Shown piece by piece: positions 1 to 44,200 of a DNA stretch of 64,000 nt. The notes under the pieces were generated by a model. It saw only the letters and a program-made list of their open reading frames with translations, searched no databases and was not told where the DNA came from. Source of the stretch: Euglena gracilis (lineage: Eukaryota > Euglenida > Euglenophyceae > Euglenales); the NCBI GenBank assembly GCA_039621445.1, contig CP154956.1:32089437-32153436 (forward strand), written 5' to 3'. Numbering within the stretch: position 1 is the first letter of the stretch; each line of letters starts with the position of its first letter. The position numbers and the translations under genes are program-made.

Positions 1-44
1 ATCACCCGCCAGAAGACCATATTGACCATTTTCGGGGGGGGGGA

Positions 45-300
45 CCCGAACCGCATAACCCTGCATAATCCTGCATGATCACGCATAATTTGCTCTTTTT
101 GGGAAAATTTGAAAAATAAAATGCCCAGAAAGCATTTCAAACAGATGCTTCATGTTTCAGAGAACATTTTTTATCGTTTTTGGATCATTTTCTGCATCCT
201 TTTCTCCGTAGAAATTATTATTGAGCATTATGCAGGGACGAAAAAATTTGACCGCATAATCCTACATAACTCCGCATTATCCCGCACAATTGTCAAGGTC
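45..300. repeat. Degenerate CCGCATAATCC repeats
   Basis: CGCATAACCCTGCATAATCC, TGCATGATCACGCATAAT, and later CCGCATAATCCTACATAACTCCGC recur, with a further pair at 1380-1397. The spacing is irregular. There is otherwise no gene in 1-2536. Confidence 0.5.
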
Positions 301-752
301 AAAAGCTGACCCAAAACAGCTTCATCAGGCCCCCTGGTGCTTTTTTTTGTAGAAGAAATTCTCTGATGGGAAGCCTTACCTTTTGGGTAGGTGGTGCGGG
401 TTCCTTACCCCCCCCCCTTCTGGGGACAAGGTGGTCCGGACCACCCCTTCCCAGATGTTGCACAACAGTTGTTTTTTTTTGCTTTCCACACGGCGAATGT
501 TTTCCCCCCATTTTTTCCATTTTTTTTTGCACTTTCGTGATTTTTGCGTCTTTTCTCTCAGATTTTGTGCATTTTTTTTTTAAAAAATTTGCCATTTGCA
601 TCAATGGGCAGCCACAAAAAAGGCATGTTTTTTTTGCCAGCAAATGCAGCGTTTTTTGCGTTTTGTGCTGTTGGGCAGGGTATAAGCAGTTATCAGTTCA
701 ATCTTAATTTTTTTTTCCTCAGATCTTCATTTGAAGGCTCTCTTTTTAATAT

Positions 753-1046
753 TGGATGGACGCTTTTGGGGCTTTTTGGTCCACCTTCAGGCATTTGCAG
801 GCCGGTGCCCCCGCATGCATCCAGCAATTTTTTTTTCAATTTTTTCGCATAACCCCCCTTTACATTCTGTAACCCCAGAGTTTCATCGAGACATTTTGGT
901 TAGTTCGTCCGTAGGATGGCCAGCTTGGGCCATTTTGGGGGCTTTTTGGTCCAGCAGTCAGGAATTGCAGGTGGTGAGTGAAATAACAACAGCAATTTGT
1001 TTCATTTTCACTCCACATTTTTTCGCATAACCCCCCCTTTTTAAAC
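753..1046. repeat. Tandem duplication, about 185-bp period
   Basis: TTTTGGGGCTTTTTGGTCCA, then CAGGCATTTGCAGG, then TTTTTTCGCATAACCCCCC (753-866) is repeated in the same order at about 935-1040. A further duplicated phrase, GGGTTTTATAAGTCAAGG, occurs near 1107 and 1291. Confidence 0.55.
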
Positions 1047-1542
1047 CCCCAGGGTTTATAGGATCTGGGTTGGTTGGTCGGCCGTAGGGGGATTTACAAG
1101 TGGGGGGTTTTATAAGTCAAGGAATTGTTGGTGAAAATCCGACCCCCCGAAATTGGCAATTTTCGGCAAATTTGGTCAAAAATGGCATTTTTGATGGTGG
1201 TCGGTCTAAAAAAATTGCTCCAAAAAACAGTTTTTGTCTGGTGTGCAGCCCAAAAAAATCGTCTCCGGCGGCTTTCATTTTCTTCCTCAGGGGGTTTTAT
1301 AAGTCAAGGTTTAGTTGGTCGGCCTGAAGAGGGGGGTTATAAGTGGGGGGGGGGGGTTACAAGTGGGTGGGGTTTAATCCCGCATATCCCGCATAATTTG
1401 GAAAAGCTTTATCACATAATTTCCCCCTGCCATTTTTCACCTTTTTGTTTTTGCGCTGCTTTTTTGCCTGTATATTATCATTGTTATAACATTACTATAT
1501 CATCATCAATATTATTATTTGCCCAACTCCTGATTCCTGGTG

Positions 1543-1835
1543 CAGAGGTTTTGTTTTGAGACCGGGGGAGGGGTACCCCCACCCACCCACCCCTGGGGGG
1601 CCCCCCAGGCCGGGGTACCACTCAATTTTCCGAAAATGGCTTAAAAAAATCGTGAAAATGCTGATAATAGCACTTTTTGAAAATTTTCGGCACCTTCGGC
1701 GCCGAAAAGTATATCCCACCCCCCCCCCTTGGGGTACCCCCCGGGGGGCCCCCCCGGGGGGGGGGGGGGGGGCTCAGCCGGACCCACCCACCCTACCCCC
1801 CCCCCGAGGTCCAAGACTAAAAGACAAACACCCTG
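1543..1835. mobile_element. hAT-like MITE, family A copy 1
   Basis: The 293-bp element starts CAGAGGTTTTGTTTTGAGAC and ends ...GTCCAAGACTAAAAGACAAACACCCTG read 5'-3' in part; the ends are imperfect inverted repeats. The flanks tcctggtg (1535-1542) and gcctggcg (1836-1843) match at 6 of 8 bases, a decayed 8-bp target duplication. The core shares TTTTCGGC, GCCGAAAAGTATATCCCACC and G/C runs with copies at 46124 and 55171. Confidence 0.7.
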
Positions 1836-2536
1836 GCCTGGCGTTTTTGGGTTTGCTTCAGGTTTTTTGTTTCTGTTTTTAGGTTTCCTTTTTTAAAAGG
1901 CCTAATCTTTGGCCTACATCCTAACCGTAAATTGAATAAGATTCATTTTTGTGATTTGGTGATTGTTTGTTATTTTGAAAGAAAATCGAGGGCGAAGCAC
2001 AAGGACATTGTGAGGATTTTTTGCATCACCGAAAATGCCATTCTAAAAGGGATTTCCAGAAAAGAGAAGAAAAAATAGGGGGGCAAAGGCCCCATAAATT
2101 TAAATCGCTTTTTTTGTGGAATCACCAGAAGCGTTGTCACCGAAAAGGGTCAAAGAGGAAATCATTTGTTGACACAGAACAAACGTCAGAAGAGCAGAGG
2201 GAAAATTTTGGGCCATTTGTGTTGATTCCTATTTTTTTTTTATCATTCAAGGTGTGTGGGAAGCACTAACAAAAAAAAAGCCCTGCAATACTAAATTGTG
2301 GAAGCATTTGACACAGGAAACTTCACTTCTCACTGTCCGAACAACGTCAATGGGCTGGGAAGGCGGTCGGTGCAATCCAACATCCCTGTATTTGCAGAGC
2401 AGGAAATGCCCCACAGCTGGTACTGCAAAACCTCACAAGAGGGCAGATGAGAGAGGAAAGTGAAGCGCCGAGCAGAACCACAAAAGCCACATCGATGAAG
2501 AGCTGAAGAGGGGGTGGGAGTCTCCAACACGACAAC

Positions 2537-20521
<17,985 letters not shown>

Positions 20522-20730
20522 CTGATCGAGACACACGCACACCAAAGCTGCCGCTCGCACGTGCACACAAAAGGCACAAAGACACACACGTGCAGTGAGA
20601 CGGAGGCTCTGATCGATGGGGAGCACGGGGGGTACACCACACTATGTATGGTGTACACATACGATACCATACCTTAGTGTGCCTGTGCCTCTTAGGCGGC
20701 CGGATTCGCACTTAAGGATTTTTCCTTTAG

Positions 20731-22945
20731 AATTTGCGCATTTGCGCAAATGCGCAAATTTTACGAAATTCCTGGACCCTGTACCCTGACACAAGGGAGG
20801 AATCATTATGACCTGTGACGCCCCATTGTTGAGGGGAGTAACTCCGGGTAGTTTGGAACGCATGTTACTTATCGTGTGACGCGGTGAGATTGGTGCTCTT
20901 GTACACCAAACAGGAAAGAGGCACACACCCCTTGTTACGACACTTGGAAATGGTGCTGAAGTCCTGGCTGAACTGGCTTGGATACTACCGCCACCGGTAA
21001 GAACACACGGAGCCTCATTGCATCACACACCACAGACTACGTTCCCCAGCCGTCACGCAACGGATGTGTGTTTGTGGGTGCAATTGCACAAATAAAATGC
21101 AAAACATTGAAAGTAAAAAAATATATGCTTGTGGGCGCAAATGCTCCCACAAACAAATTTGGTGGTGCGCGCATTTGTGCAAATGTGCGCACAAACAAAG
21201 TTACGTTTATTTGCGCAAATGCGCAAATAAACATGTATTTCCATGTTAAAAGACACCAATGAGGCCCATGACCCTACGAGGTTTTAAAACGTGATGGGCG
21301 TGTTTGTGCGCGCAATTGCGCAAATAAACACAATTATGTTTGTGCGCGCATTTGCGCAAATGCGCGCACAAACATTTAACAAACCATTTCAAAATGATGT
21401 GTTTCAGCGAGCCTTAACGCACACAAACAACGTTTGTTTATTTGCGCAAATACGCAAATGAACACACATCAGTTGTGCGATACCATCTCCTCCTCCGTGA
21501 CAGCTGGCGAACGCAATTCCTCACGCCAACCAATGATTTGCACCATGATTACGTGGTGATGAGATTTGTGGTGAGAGGTAGTGTGTAATGTTCATTTAAA
21601 CATGGCATCTCACTGGCCAGAATTTGCCGGCCTTACGTGTGTGCATTTGCACTGCTGTTCCCTGGCCCGAACGGCCTGTTCCTTTGGTGTCATCTGTTTG
21701 GCAGTTAAACGTCATGAATTGATGACGTGCAAACGACCTGTGACTGTTGGACACCTTTTCTGCAACAGTACTTGCGTTGCACAAAATTTGGCACCTGAAA
21801 TACCCGGGATGTGTCCGGCTGGAGTCCGTTTTATGGTTATTCTCCACCATTTTTCCCTTGAAAAACGTAAAACACATCAGTTTTTGTGCAGAATTTGGGG
21901 GGAGTGAGTCGCACAGCTTTGATGTGACCAATCCAGTGGTAATGGCTCACCACTTCCTTGCACCCAAAGTAACGGGTGTTTGAGGGCCACCTTTCTCCAG
22001 CTGGCAGTTGCCATGCACTGGCACCACGTTGTCCCCCCAGTCTCACGCACGGTTGCGGGGTCAACGTGGCCGCTAAAGCTGGGTGTTGTTGCACCGGGGA
22101 GGTGGATGCCGGTCTGGTGGGTGCTGAAGCAGCTGATGTGGCTGCACCAGCGGAGCCGAGGCCGCAGGCCAGTGACAGGGCCCTTGGGACCCAAAAATTG
22201 GTGCCGGTGGAAATGTACCGTTACTGGGTGGCTGCGCACCCACCTTCAGGAGATCCTCTGTCTACACCTTTTGTGGGACCTGCCAATGGTCCAAAAACGG
22301 CACCATAACACCATATGCCGGAGGAGACGGTGTGTTCATTTGGGTTGAACCCATTCAGAAGCCACTAAGGGTAGCTGTAGGAGGGCCAAATGAAATAGCT
22401 TTTTGCTCCTCCATTGGTTGTTCATTTGCGCATTTGCGCGCATCACGTTGTTTCTTTGGGCGCAAATGCGCAAATAAACCAGATGTAAATTGTGCAGTTT
22501 CTTCATGCAGTTTATTTGCGCATTTGGGCCCACAAACAATGTGATGCGCGCAAATGCGCAAATGAACCACATCTGCTGTCGGTGTTTGACAGTTATGTTT
22601 CCGTCACACCGTCCTTCTTTGTGTTTATTTGCGTATTTGCGCAAATAAACACAGAACTTGTTTGTTTGCGCATTTGCGCAAATGCGCGCATAAACAGAAT
22701 TTTGTTTGTGCGTGCATTTGCGCCCACAAGCTTGCGCCGTCGACAAACAGTGTGGCAAACCCACCAACTGGGCGGCCCGTTTGGTCTGTGCACTCACAGC
22801 TCCTTTGTCACGCCGTTTTTTGACGGTGTCAGTTCATGGGTACTGAAGCCTAATCCTTGAAGGTCATGTTTATGTTTATTTGCGAAAATGCGCAAATGAA
22901 CACAAACATGTTGGTGCGCGCATTTGCGCAAATAAACACAATATT
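20731..22945. repeat. Cluster of TTTGCGCAAATGCGCAAA palindromes
   Basis: More than a dozen copies or half-copies occur, most flanked by GTTTATT / AATAAAC or GTTTGTGCGC / GCGCACAAAC. Perfect palindromes are 20731-20760 (30 bp) and 21336-21375 (40 bp, half-site ATGTTTGTGCGCGCATTTGC). 21205-21232 has 13-bp arms and a 2-nt centre. More occur near 21160-21200, 21300-21325, 21437-21465, 22418-22480, 22515-22565, 22623-22700, 22870-22935, and isolated ones at 39345 and 40211. No gene was seen in this stretch. Confidence 0.9.
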
Positions 22946-25250
22946 TTGCCCTTCCAGTGTTGGGCTTCTTCCGCTGGGTTCTTTGCCACACAACTGGTTG
23001 TGCAGATCCCGGGGATAAGCCGGGTGGGAGACACCCGTCCCCTTCATTCCCTGTGGACCCTATTTCTTCCCCTCTGCGCTTCCCTTGCCAAACACCCCCG
23101 CACTTACCTTCCTTCCCCTGCGTCCTTCCCGCCCGCTTGGTCACACCACACCCACACACCCCGGCACTTCCTCCCCGCGCTTTAACAAACAACCCAAAAA
23201 CACCACACCACTCAAGGCGCCGCAAACAAAGCAGTCTGGCAAAAACCCAGGACACACACCGCCGGCAGCTCGGGCACACCCGGGGACACAGCCGAAAGGC
23301 AAAAGACAAAGGCAGTAAAGGTCTCGTTTCTTTGCCGCTTTTTCGTCATTTTTTCCCTTTTGGCCGGCAATGTCCCGGGGGTTTCGACGTACAAAGTCCA
23401 TTTTCAGACTGCCCCCATGATCCCGTGCCCACCATATTGTGTTTGGCTTTCCCCAACGTTAATGTGTTAATGTTTCCTCAGCGTTTGAAACAGACGTCAA
23501 AATAGATTTCCCCCAACCAAATTCTGTCTGTTCAATTTTTGTTTCCCTGAAGAGGACACAGTACTGACAAAGACACACCGCGGAGACGGAGGCCATCAGC
23601 GTCTGTCACCACCGGCAGCGAGTGGGTCACGCCATCCTGTCCTCCGGTGGCCCAGCGAGGGGGAGGGGAGGAGGTCCCGGCTGTGATGGAAGGAGTAGGG
23701 ACACAGGCGAGCCACAATCAAAAAAAAAAACCAATTGCACGGCGGCTCCTGGAAGGGTCTGTTGGGGAGCGCCTCCAACATCGTTCTTTGGGGCATAAAC
23801 ACGTCCACGACCCAAACCACCAGAAAAGATACGCACGAAAAATGCAGCGACAGAAATGAAATGGTTTCCGTCAAAATACTTGGAATCCCTGGTTCTTCAC
23901 GGATGTGAAAAGGACAGCAGACTGTGGGTTTTTAGCTTTTTAGCTTTAAGGATTCGCTTCTCAACAAAAACTAACAGAATCCTAGAAACCATGGTCAACC
24001 CCGCCCCCCTCTTGGTTTTGTTGCCAAGCACTGGCATTTTCCAGCCAAGACGTCCCCCACACAGCCAAGACGTCCCCCGCAGTGGACTTGGCCAACCCTT
24101 TCCCAAGTCCCATAAGCATTTGAAACTGCGAGGTCAGGAAACACAGTCGAGTGGAGAGTCAGGGCCATACAACTGAGGGGCGGCAGAAATGGGGAGGGCG
24201 ATGCAATGACACATAGCGATGGCGAGGCATAACAGAATGGGAGGGGGTAGAGTTCATGAGAACAAAACCAGACAGCAGGTGCAGCACACTTTTCAGGTCG
24301 GAGTGCGATGCAGGGGGGAGGCCTCACCTCTGGTAACGTTCACCGTTTGGGGGAAAAAGATGCCACCGGCATCGATTGAATGGAGGGCTACCTATGCCCT
24401 CGAGCGTAGGATCGTTATGGACAGCCCTCTTCGTGCGAACCCCACCCACACAGGACACACAGCATCTGTGCATTTTGTAACAAGACTAAGAGCATGGAGG
24501 ACGGGGTGGCATTTGGCAGGGCTGCAAGGTTCAAGGACACACGGTGACGGTCATGGAAACTATCAACACGGGTGTGATAAACGAAAGGTGGTAAGGAGAG
24601 AAAGGGGGCCCATCAGAGGCAGCCATCCTGCAAGCGTCTCGAATGCACGTTCACCCCGACGTGCGGTCCCTTCAGAGATTCGAAATCAAACAAAAACAAA
24701 CCCGCATGGTGAAAGATGTTGCAGCTGTTCACCATTCCCAGCATCGGCCACAAAGATTAACTTGTTGATCCCGAGTGCAGCTAAGAAGCTGGAAGGTTTG
24801 GAGAAAGGCCATCCCTGGCAGAAGGGGGATTCCAGCCAGCGTTTATCGACTTTGAGACCCCAAAAAACTTCTTTTTTCATTTGATAATGTCCAGCCTCCT
24901 GAAGGGCCATGGGTCCCGAACGATGCACATGCCAACCTGTTTCCGTTCGTCTTTTTTAAAATCTGCATTAGTTTCGCTGTGGTACCCACACTTTCAGGTC
25001 CAGAGCTCCATTGAGGGCCGGAGAGCACCACCTTCCCTTTTCACAAGCCAGTGGCTGGACCATTGACGTTGACGCTCGGCCTCGCCGCGCCGTCGCCGGT
25101 CTCAGCGGGAGAAGCTGGCGCTGCTGCCCTGGCGGCTGTGGGCGTGGCCGTGCACCTCGGCGTGGGCGTTGGTCCGGATCTTGTCCCACAGCGCCGCCGG
25201 CAGGCGGGGGCCGGGCAAGGGTCAGGCCCAGGGGGACCCCGGCGCCAGGG

Positions 25251-38818
<13,568 letters not shown>

Positions 38819-39424
38819 GACAAATACCCCCCAACCAGAAAGTAAAGGAACCACAATTGCCAAGTTAAATTAAATTAAATTAAAGTGCCAATTTAAATTA
38901 AAATTAAAGTGCCAAGGAACCACAATTGCTGCCCAAACACTGTGCCGTAGTGATGGGCGGGTGGGCGCAGGGGGGGGAGGGCAACGCAGGGTGGGCAACA
39001 CACCATGAGGGACATCAAAGGGACAGCGCAAAGCCATCCATACAGAAGAGCTGGGGCGAAAAGGGCGATAATGGGAAGCTCGTTCACTCTGCAGTATCTT
39101 TAGCAGAAAAGACAAATGCTGGGGTAGTTCCCCATTTTTCCGCAGTGCGTGCAGAATAACGGTCGCATTGGTGTGCCAGGGGTATTGTTTGCATTTCAAT
39201 ATAGATTGCCCGCCCATAGCCACGGAGGAAACATGTTGTGTGTACCCAAAATATCTAACAAACACGGAGGGGGCTTCAGGTCAAAGAACCGCGATTCTCT
39301 TATCTTGGGCAGTCTCGCACTTACGTATAGTTGGCTGGTTCCATCGCGCAATTGCGCAAGGCACCGCTGTTTTTGAGAATCACAATAAGTGGCACCCAGA
39401 CTTGTAAAATGTACCCCCCCCCCC

Positions 39425-39625
39425 CGCCCACCGACCGGGTTCCTACAACCCCTGACCAGGGGGGTGGTCATGCGTACCGCCTAACCTGCAACCTCCGACC
39501 AGGGGATGGTCGCAAGACCAGGTGCCAAAACCCCTGTTTCCTAAGGGTCATCAACAAACCCAACCAGGGGGGTCATACGCAACCCCTGACCTACAACCCC
39601 CGACCAGGGGGTGGTTGGCATCAGG
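39425..39625. repeat. Degenerate ACAACCCCCGACCAGGGG repeat
   Basis: About four copies of CCTACAACCCCTGACCAGGG-type units with GTGGTCATGCG between them. The stretch 38819-41012 otherwise shows no gene. Confidence 0.65.
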
Positions 39626-41012
39626 CTTCTTTTAAAGACCCGGGGGGTCTCCTCACCCACTCACCAACTGAGCCAGGCATGGGACCCCCCCCCCTCTGGG
39701 GGGACCCAAAAAAATCGAGCCGTGTAAGGGCATTTCTCAAAAATTTTCTGCAGTGGGCCTCTGGCCCAGGACCCCCCCCCCCCGGTCCCAAACCCACCAC
39801 CCTCGGGGTGGGGGGGGGGGGGTCTTCTGCGTTTAAAAAAAAAAACTGTGTGGTTGGTGGGCAAAGGGATAATCAGATGTGGCGGGCAAAGGGGGTTATC
39901 AAATGTCATCTGCAGCCCTGGACCGCGGAGGGGTGCAAACAGTTTGCACGTTACGGTACCCTGGAGCAGACGTCCCCACAGCCAATGGGACACGCACATG
40001 AAGCATGTGCGTTTGGGAGCCGTCCAACAGCTGCCTCAAAAACGTGGAATGCTACTGGAACGGCGTTGCTGGACATAAAAAATATATAAAATGGTTATTC
40101 AAGGATTTATCCTTGAAGGAAAAAAGTTTAAACCCCGATAAGAAAAAAGTTTTATTCCTCAAAAACATCAAAATAAACAGAAATTTAAGGTTTTTAGGTG
40201 TGGTTCTGTACGCAATTGCGCAAAGGAATCATTAAAATGGTTCATTTGCGCAATCCCAAAATTATTTTTTTTTGAAGCTTTAACAGCGGGAACTGCCAGC
40301 GTCCGCGAAATTGAGTTTTTTTGCACAGCATGTCCGGGTTGGTCAGAAACGTCTCAGGGTGTTGCGCCATATGCCAATGCAGAGATTTCTAAATCAACAA
40401 AGGCATCCATTTGCAGGCATGCACCTCAATTTTCGGCAAAACCTGACCATTTCGCTCGTTTTTACAGCAACGAATATATATACAGCAATACAGCACCTAA
40501 ACACAGGAGAGGCAAAGACGCAAATAATGATGCATCTACCTTTGCAGAAAATTAGGAGGTCAAAAATGCAAAAAAAAAATCATTTGAAATGCCAGAAGCT
40601 TTTGCTGTCCGATAAATAAAAGAAGAGACTACGTTGCAGCTATTTATGAAACAGTATTTGACAACAAACCGCTTTTAGCAAAAGTGGTCAATCGGCCCAT
40701 CAATGGTTCTGGGCACTGCCCAAATAACTCTGCAGGGAGTAGGGGCCAAAAGATTGCTCCAAAAACTTTGCAGGGGACACAGCTATTGGGGGGGGGGGGT
40801 TACAAATGAAACACAAAAGAATCCTTCAATGTCCCTCATTCCACCCAAATGGAAAAGATGTTTGAAAAAAATCAACAACAGTTGTAAAACTACAAAAAAA
40901 AAACAACAGTTGTACTGCTGAACTTTGCTCAAGCCGTTCAGTTTGTCAGCAGTCTTCACACTACAATGCAGAAAATGGGATTTACGCACTGAAACCGGCA
41001 CAGGAGGCCTGG

Positions 41013-41243
41013 CTAGGCGTCCCCCTCTGCCTGCGCCATCAAAAATCCTGTCCAGAAGCCACTGTGGTACCAGCTCAGCATGACGTTGCACAGAGCTGGG
41101 TTGTTGGTGAGCAGGGCGGGCGGTAATGGTGGGGTAGGGGGAACCACCCCGGCGAAAGAAGTGCCACCAACCGCTGGACAGGGGTGCAAGACGGGGTGTG
41201 GGGTTGAGGTCGACTCTGGAGGATGGCCGGGCAGATTCTCCAC
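41013..41243 (-). CDS. SMN: SMN terminal exon with YG-box
   Basis: A CAG|GTGGAG acceptor opens a 76-codon exon. A proline-rich tract (VVPPTPPLPPALL) leads into NVMLSWYHSGFWTGFLMAQ and then a TAG stop. The S-W-Y-x-S-G-[YF]-x-T-G-[YF] pattern is the diagnostic glycine-zipper YG-box through which SMN oligomerises. In human SMN most of this lies in exon 6, with the end in exon 7. Confidence 0.9.
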   Translation of the reverse strand: MENLPGHPPESTSTPHPVLHPCPAVGGTSFAGVVPPTPPLPPALLTNNPALCNVMLSWYHSGFWTGFLMAQAEGDA

Positions 41244-44200
41244 CTGCAGAGAGAAAAAATATTCCTAGAAAATTCGTATTCCAATTGGTTCAAAAAAAAT
41301 TAGCAATTAGCTGAAATTTCGCTTGAAAATGTACAATTGGGACAGGTGGTTGGAGTTGGGCAAGCCTGAATGCTGCACAATATTCTGCTGTCCCAGGTCA
41401 GAGGAGGAAGATGAGTGCTTGCAGGGACGAACTGCTGAGCTGGTCAAATTTGCGCCGGCTGAGCCGGCTGAGCTGTCTGCAACAAGGCAGGCCACGGGGA
41501 CATCTTGATGGGCATCATCAATCTCTTTTTTTTTGGAGATGGTTGGACACTTTGACGTTTTTGGAGCTGATTTAGAAGGAACTTTGGGTCCTTGGCATCC
41601 ATTTTGTCCATTTGGGCCAGTTTTCAATCATTTTCTGCCATTGTTGGGCTGTTATTGGTTGGCCATTTCAGGCCACTTTGGGTCAACTTTGGAATGCTGA
41701 TATCGTTAAAGCTTTTGTTTCTGCAGTCCTCCTTGAATTTGACCTAGGCACCCACACCATCCTTCAGAAAAAGATTTTATTGCAAAATTATGCAATGTTT
41801 CACAAACTCCGGCAAAATACCACAAAATGCCACCAAATTAAATTGTGTTGTATCATAACTGTGTACTGCTGCATTATCAAGAATAATCACGAATAATCAC
41901 GAATAATCACAAACAACCACAAACAATCAAACATCAGAGTCAAGGGTCGTCAGTCAGCATGAATATGTGGGAGCTCCTGCATTTTGCACCTGGTTTTCCT
42001 CTGAGACCAGTCCAATTTTTTGTCAACAAGTTGCATATTGCAAAATGAAAAGAGTTGTTCCCCCCGTGGAGGTGAAATTTTTTCCTAATTCCTCTCCAGC
42101 AGAAAGTATGCATCCCAAGGGAGCTCCTGGTTTCTTACATGCAATTTGTGTTTGTTTTTTTTGTTTATTTGCATTTATTTCCGTTTATTTTGTTGGACTT
42201 TTTTGCATCGCGTTTTTTGAAGGTTCACGTGTTTTCCCCCCCCTTGTGTTTGCAGGCAGGTCGCTTTTGTTTTGTTTGGACAGCCCCTGAGAAACCGTCC
42301 TTTATCTTTATTCCCTGCCTGAAATTCCTTCTCTGCTTCTTAGCTTCTTAGCAGCTGACCTTTCAGGCAAAGAGCTAGGCGGTGAGGTTTTTTTATAATA
42401 ATAAAAAAACTCCCCCCAAATGGAAACCCAGTGTTCTAATTTATGGATTTCAAGACCGCGGGGGGGGGGGGGGGCTTTAAATTATATTGGGGGTCGTTTA
42501 AATTCGGGGGTTTTTCTTTTGGGGGAAATTGACCGCTTGATAGAAAAGCCATTTTCAGATGCACAAATTCATAAATAAGAGAAGGTCTCATTCATAATTA
42601 CTCGTGGTTGTTCAGTCATTATTTGTGATTATTCGTGATTATTCGTGACTATTTGTGATTTTTGGAAATCCCCAAATTTACACTGGTTTGTGATTATTCG
42701 TGATTTGTGGCACAAATTTGTGGGAATCCCTGCAAAATGAGGATTTTTTATAGTGATAAAATTGCACGCAGAAATCGAAAACCTGTCGGGGGGGGAAAGA
42801 AGTTAAAAAAAGAATGCAAAAAAAACCGCCATCAAAAACTATCAGCAACGGATAAAAAAAAAAAATGCAAAGGGAGTATGCAAGGAGATTGCTCAGGCTA
42901 ATTAGCTTCATTAGCAAGAGTGTGTAATCTTTCTTTCTCTGCCCAGACAACCTCTTTCAATCAGGGTCCAACAAAATTCGATTCTCTGAAGGTTGTCCAA
43001 CCTACACACATCGCTCAACCCTTTGAAAATGAAAGACATTGTGTGCTGCTCCGCCCTGCCCTGTCACTGAGGTACCTTCTCAGGTGGGCCCAATGAAGAA
43101 GTATCCAGGGGGAAAAAACAACAACAGCTCGGCGGTGCTTTCAGGGGCAAAGACATGGGGAAAATAACGTCCGGCAAAATAACGTCTAAAGGCGGCGAGG
43201 ATAATGATGGATTTTGAGTTTACTTTGGATCATCATTCAAGATAAACCAATTCTCTGGCTGATGGATGCAAGGCAGAGGGCCAGCAGAGGGCACACCAGA
43301 TGATGAGCCTCGGGTCGTTGCCCTGCCACGGCATCCGACGTCCGCCCCTTGGGCACAAAGCCTCGCTCAGTGGCCCCCTGCTGCCCAGCTGGAGCTTGGC
43401 TCCGTGCAGTCTGGGGGTTTCAATCCTTGGCTGATGCAGGTTCGGCCAACGATATCCGGCGGACGGGATTTCCACCCTGGGGGTCTTCTGTTCTGGAATA
43501 CCCCGGAGGTCAAGCTGGATGGAAAAGGTGCGGGCTGATTTTGGGGGGAGGGCGGGGGGGGGGGGTCAGGCCAGCTGGCACCTGCACCTGGCTGGTACCC
43601 GTAGGTGGGGAAAAAAAAGTCCAAACCCAGCTGGGTTAGGGTCTTTCCAAAAAAAAAAAACGCCACTTTGGGACATTTTTGACTCCTTTCTCCAGTATTT
43701 TTTGGACCCCAGCCCAGCCCAGCCCGACGGAGCTGCTGGCTGGAGAAAAGGTGTTGGCTGGCTCCCCCCCCCCCAAGGGTCCAGCCAGGAGTCCCTCAAG
43801 ACACCACCTGACCACCCCTCCCCTCTTTTCGTACAAATCCTGCCGGTGGTCCACGACCAGGGGAGGTGGTTCGACAGGCAGGGGTTGTACGACAAAGGGG
43901 CAACCTTGAACGACAGGCTGTTAAACGGGCTGTTAAATAATATCTTCCCCCAAATAATCCTTCCAAAATAATACCCCCCTTGGAATCTGACTTCAGTGAA
44001 GAAAAATATACCCCCTTAATTTCGGCCGCCTACCTCGATTTAGCCTGAAATAAATAACCAAAAAAATGGGTTTTTGTGACCATCTGGCCTCCAAAAATGC
44101 CAGATTTGCAAAACAATGCAAGAATGACTAAAAAGGGTGATTTTGGCGGTCCTGAAGGAAACATAAAAAAAAACTCCGCTATCCCAGCACACTCGATGAA

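Noticed and set aside
20731-22945. CRISPR array
   Set aside because: The repeats are palindromes with irregular spacing and variable length, in eukaryotic DNA with introns, and no cas genes are present.
25080-25250. Minus-strand frame LPAALWDKIRTNAHAEVHGH beyond the stop of the unidentified gene
   Set aside because: A stop precedes it in frame and no acceptable acceptor separates them. A sequencing indel in the G run near 25258 could change this, but that is not visible.
39611-39860. Family B-like element starting at CAGGCTTCTTTTAAAGACC
   Set aside because: A gtggttgg pair flanks it (39611-39618 and near 39852), but the ends do not align with the terminal repeats at that spacing, so it is unproven.
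41307-41627. 106-codon minus-strand frame as an SMN exon
   Set aside because: It is open and Ser-rich but has no GT donor in a usable phase before its stop, and the phases work without it.
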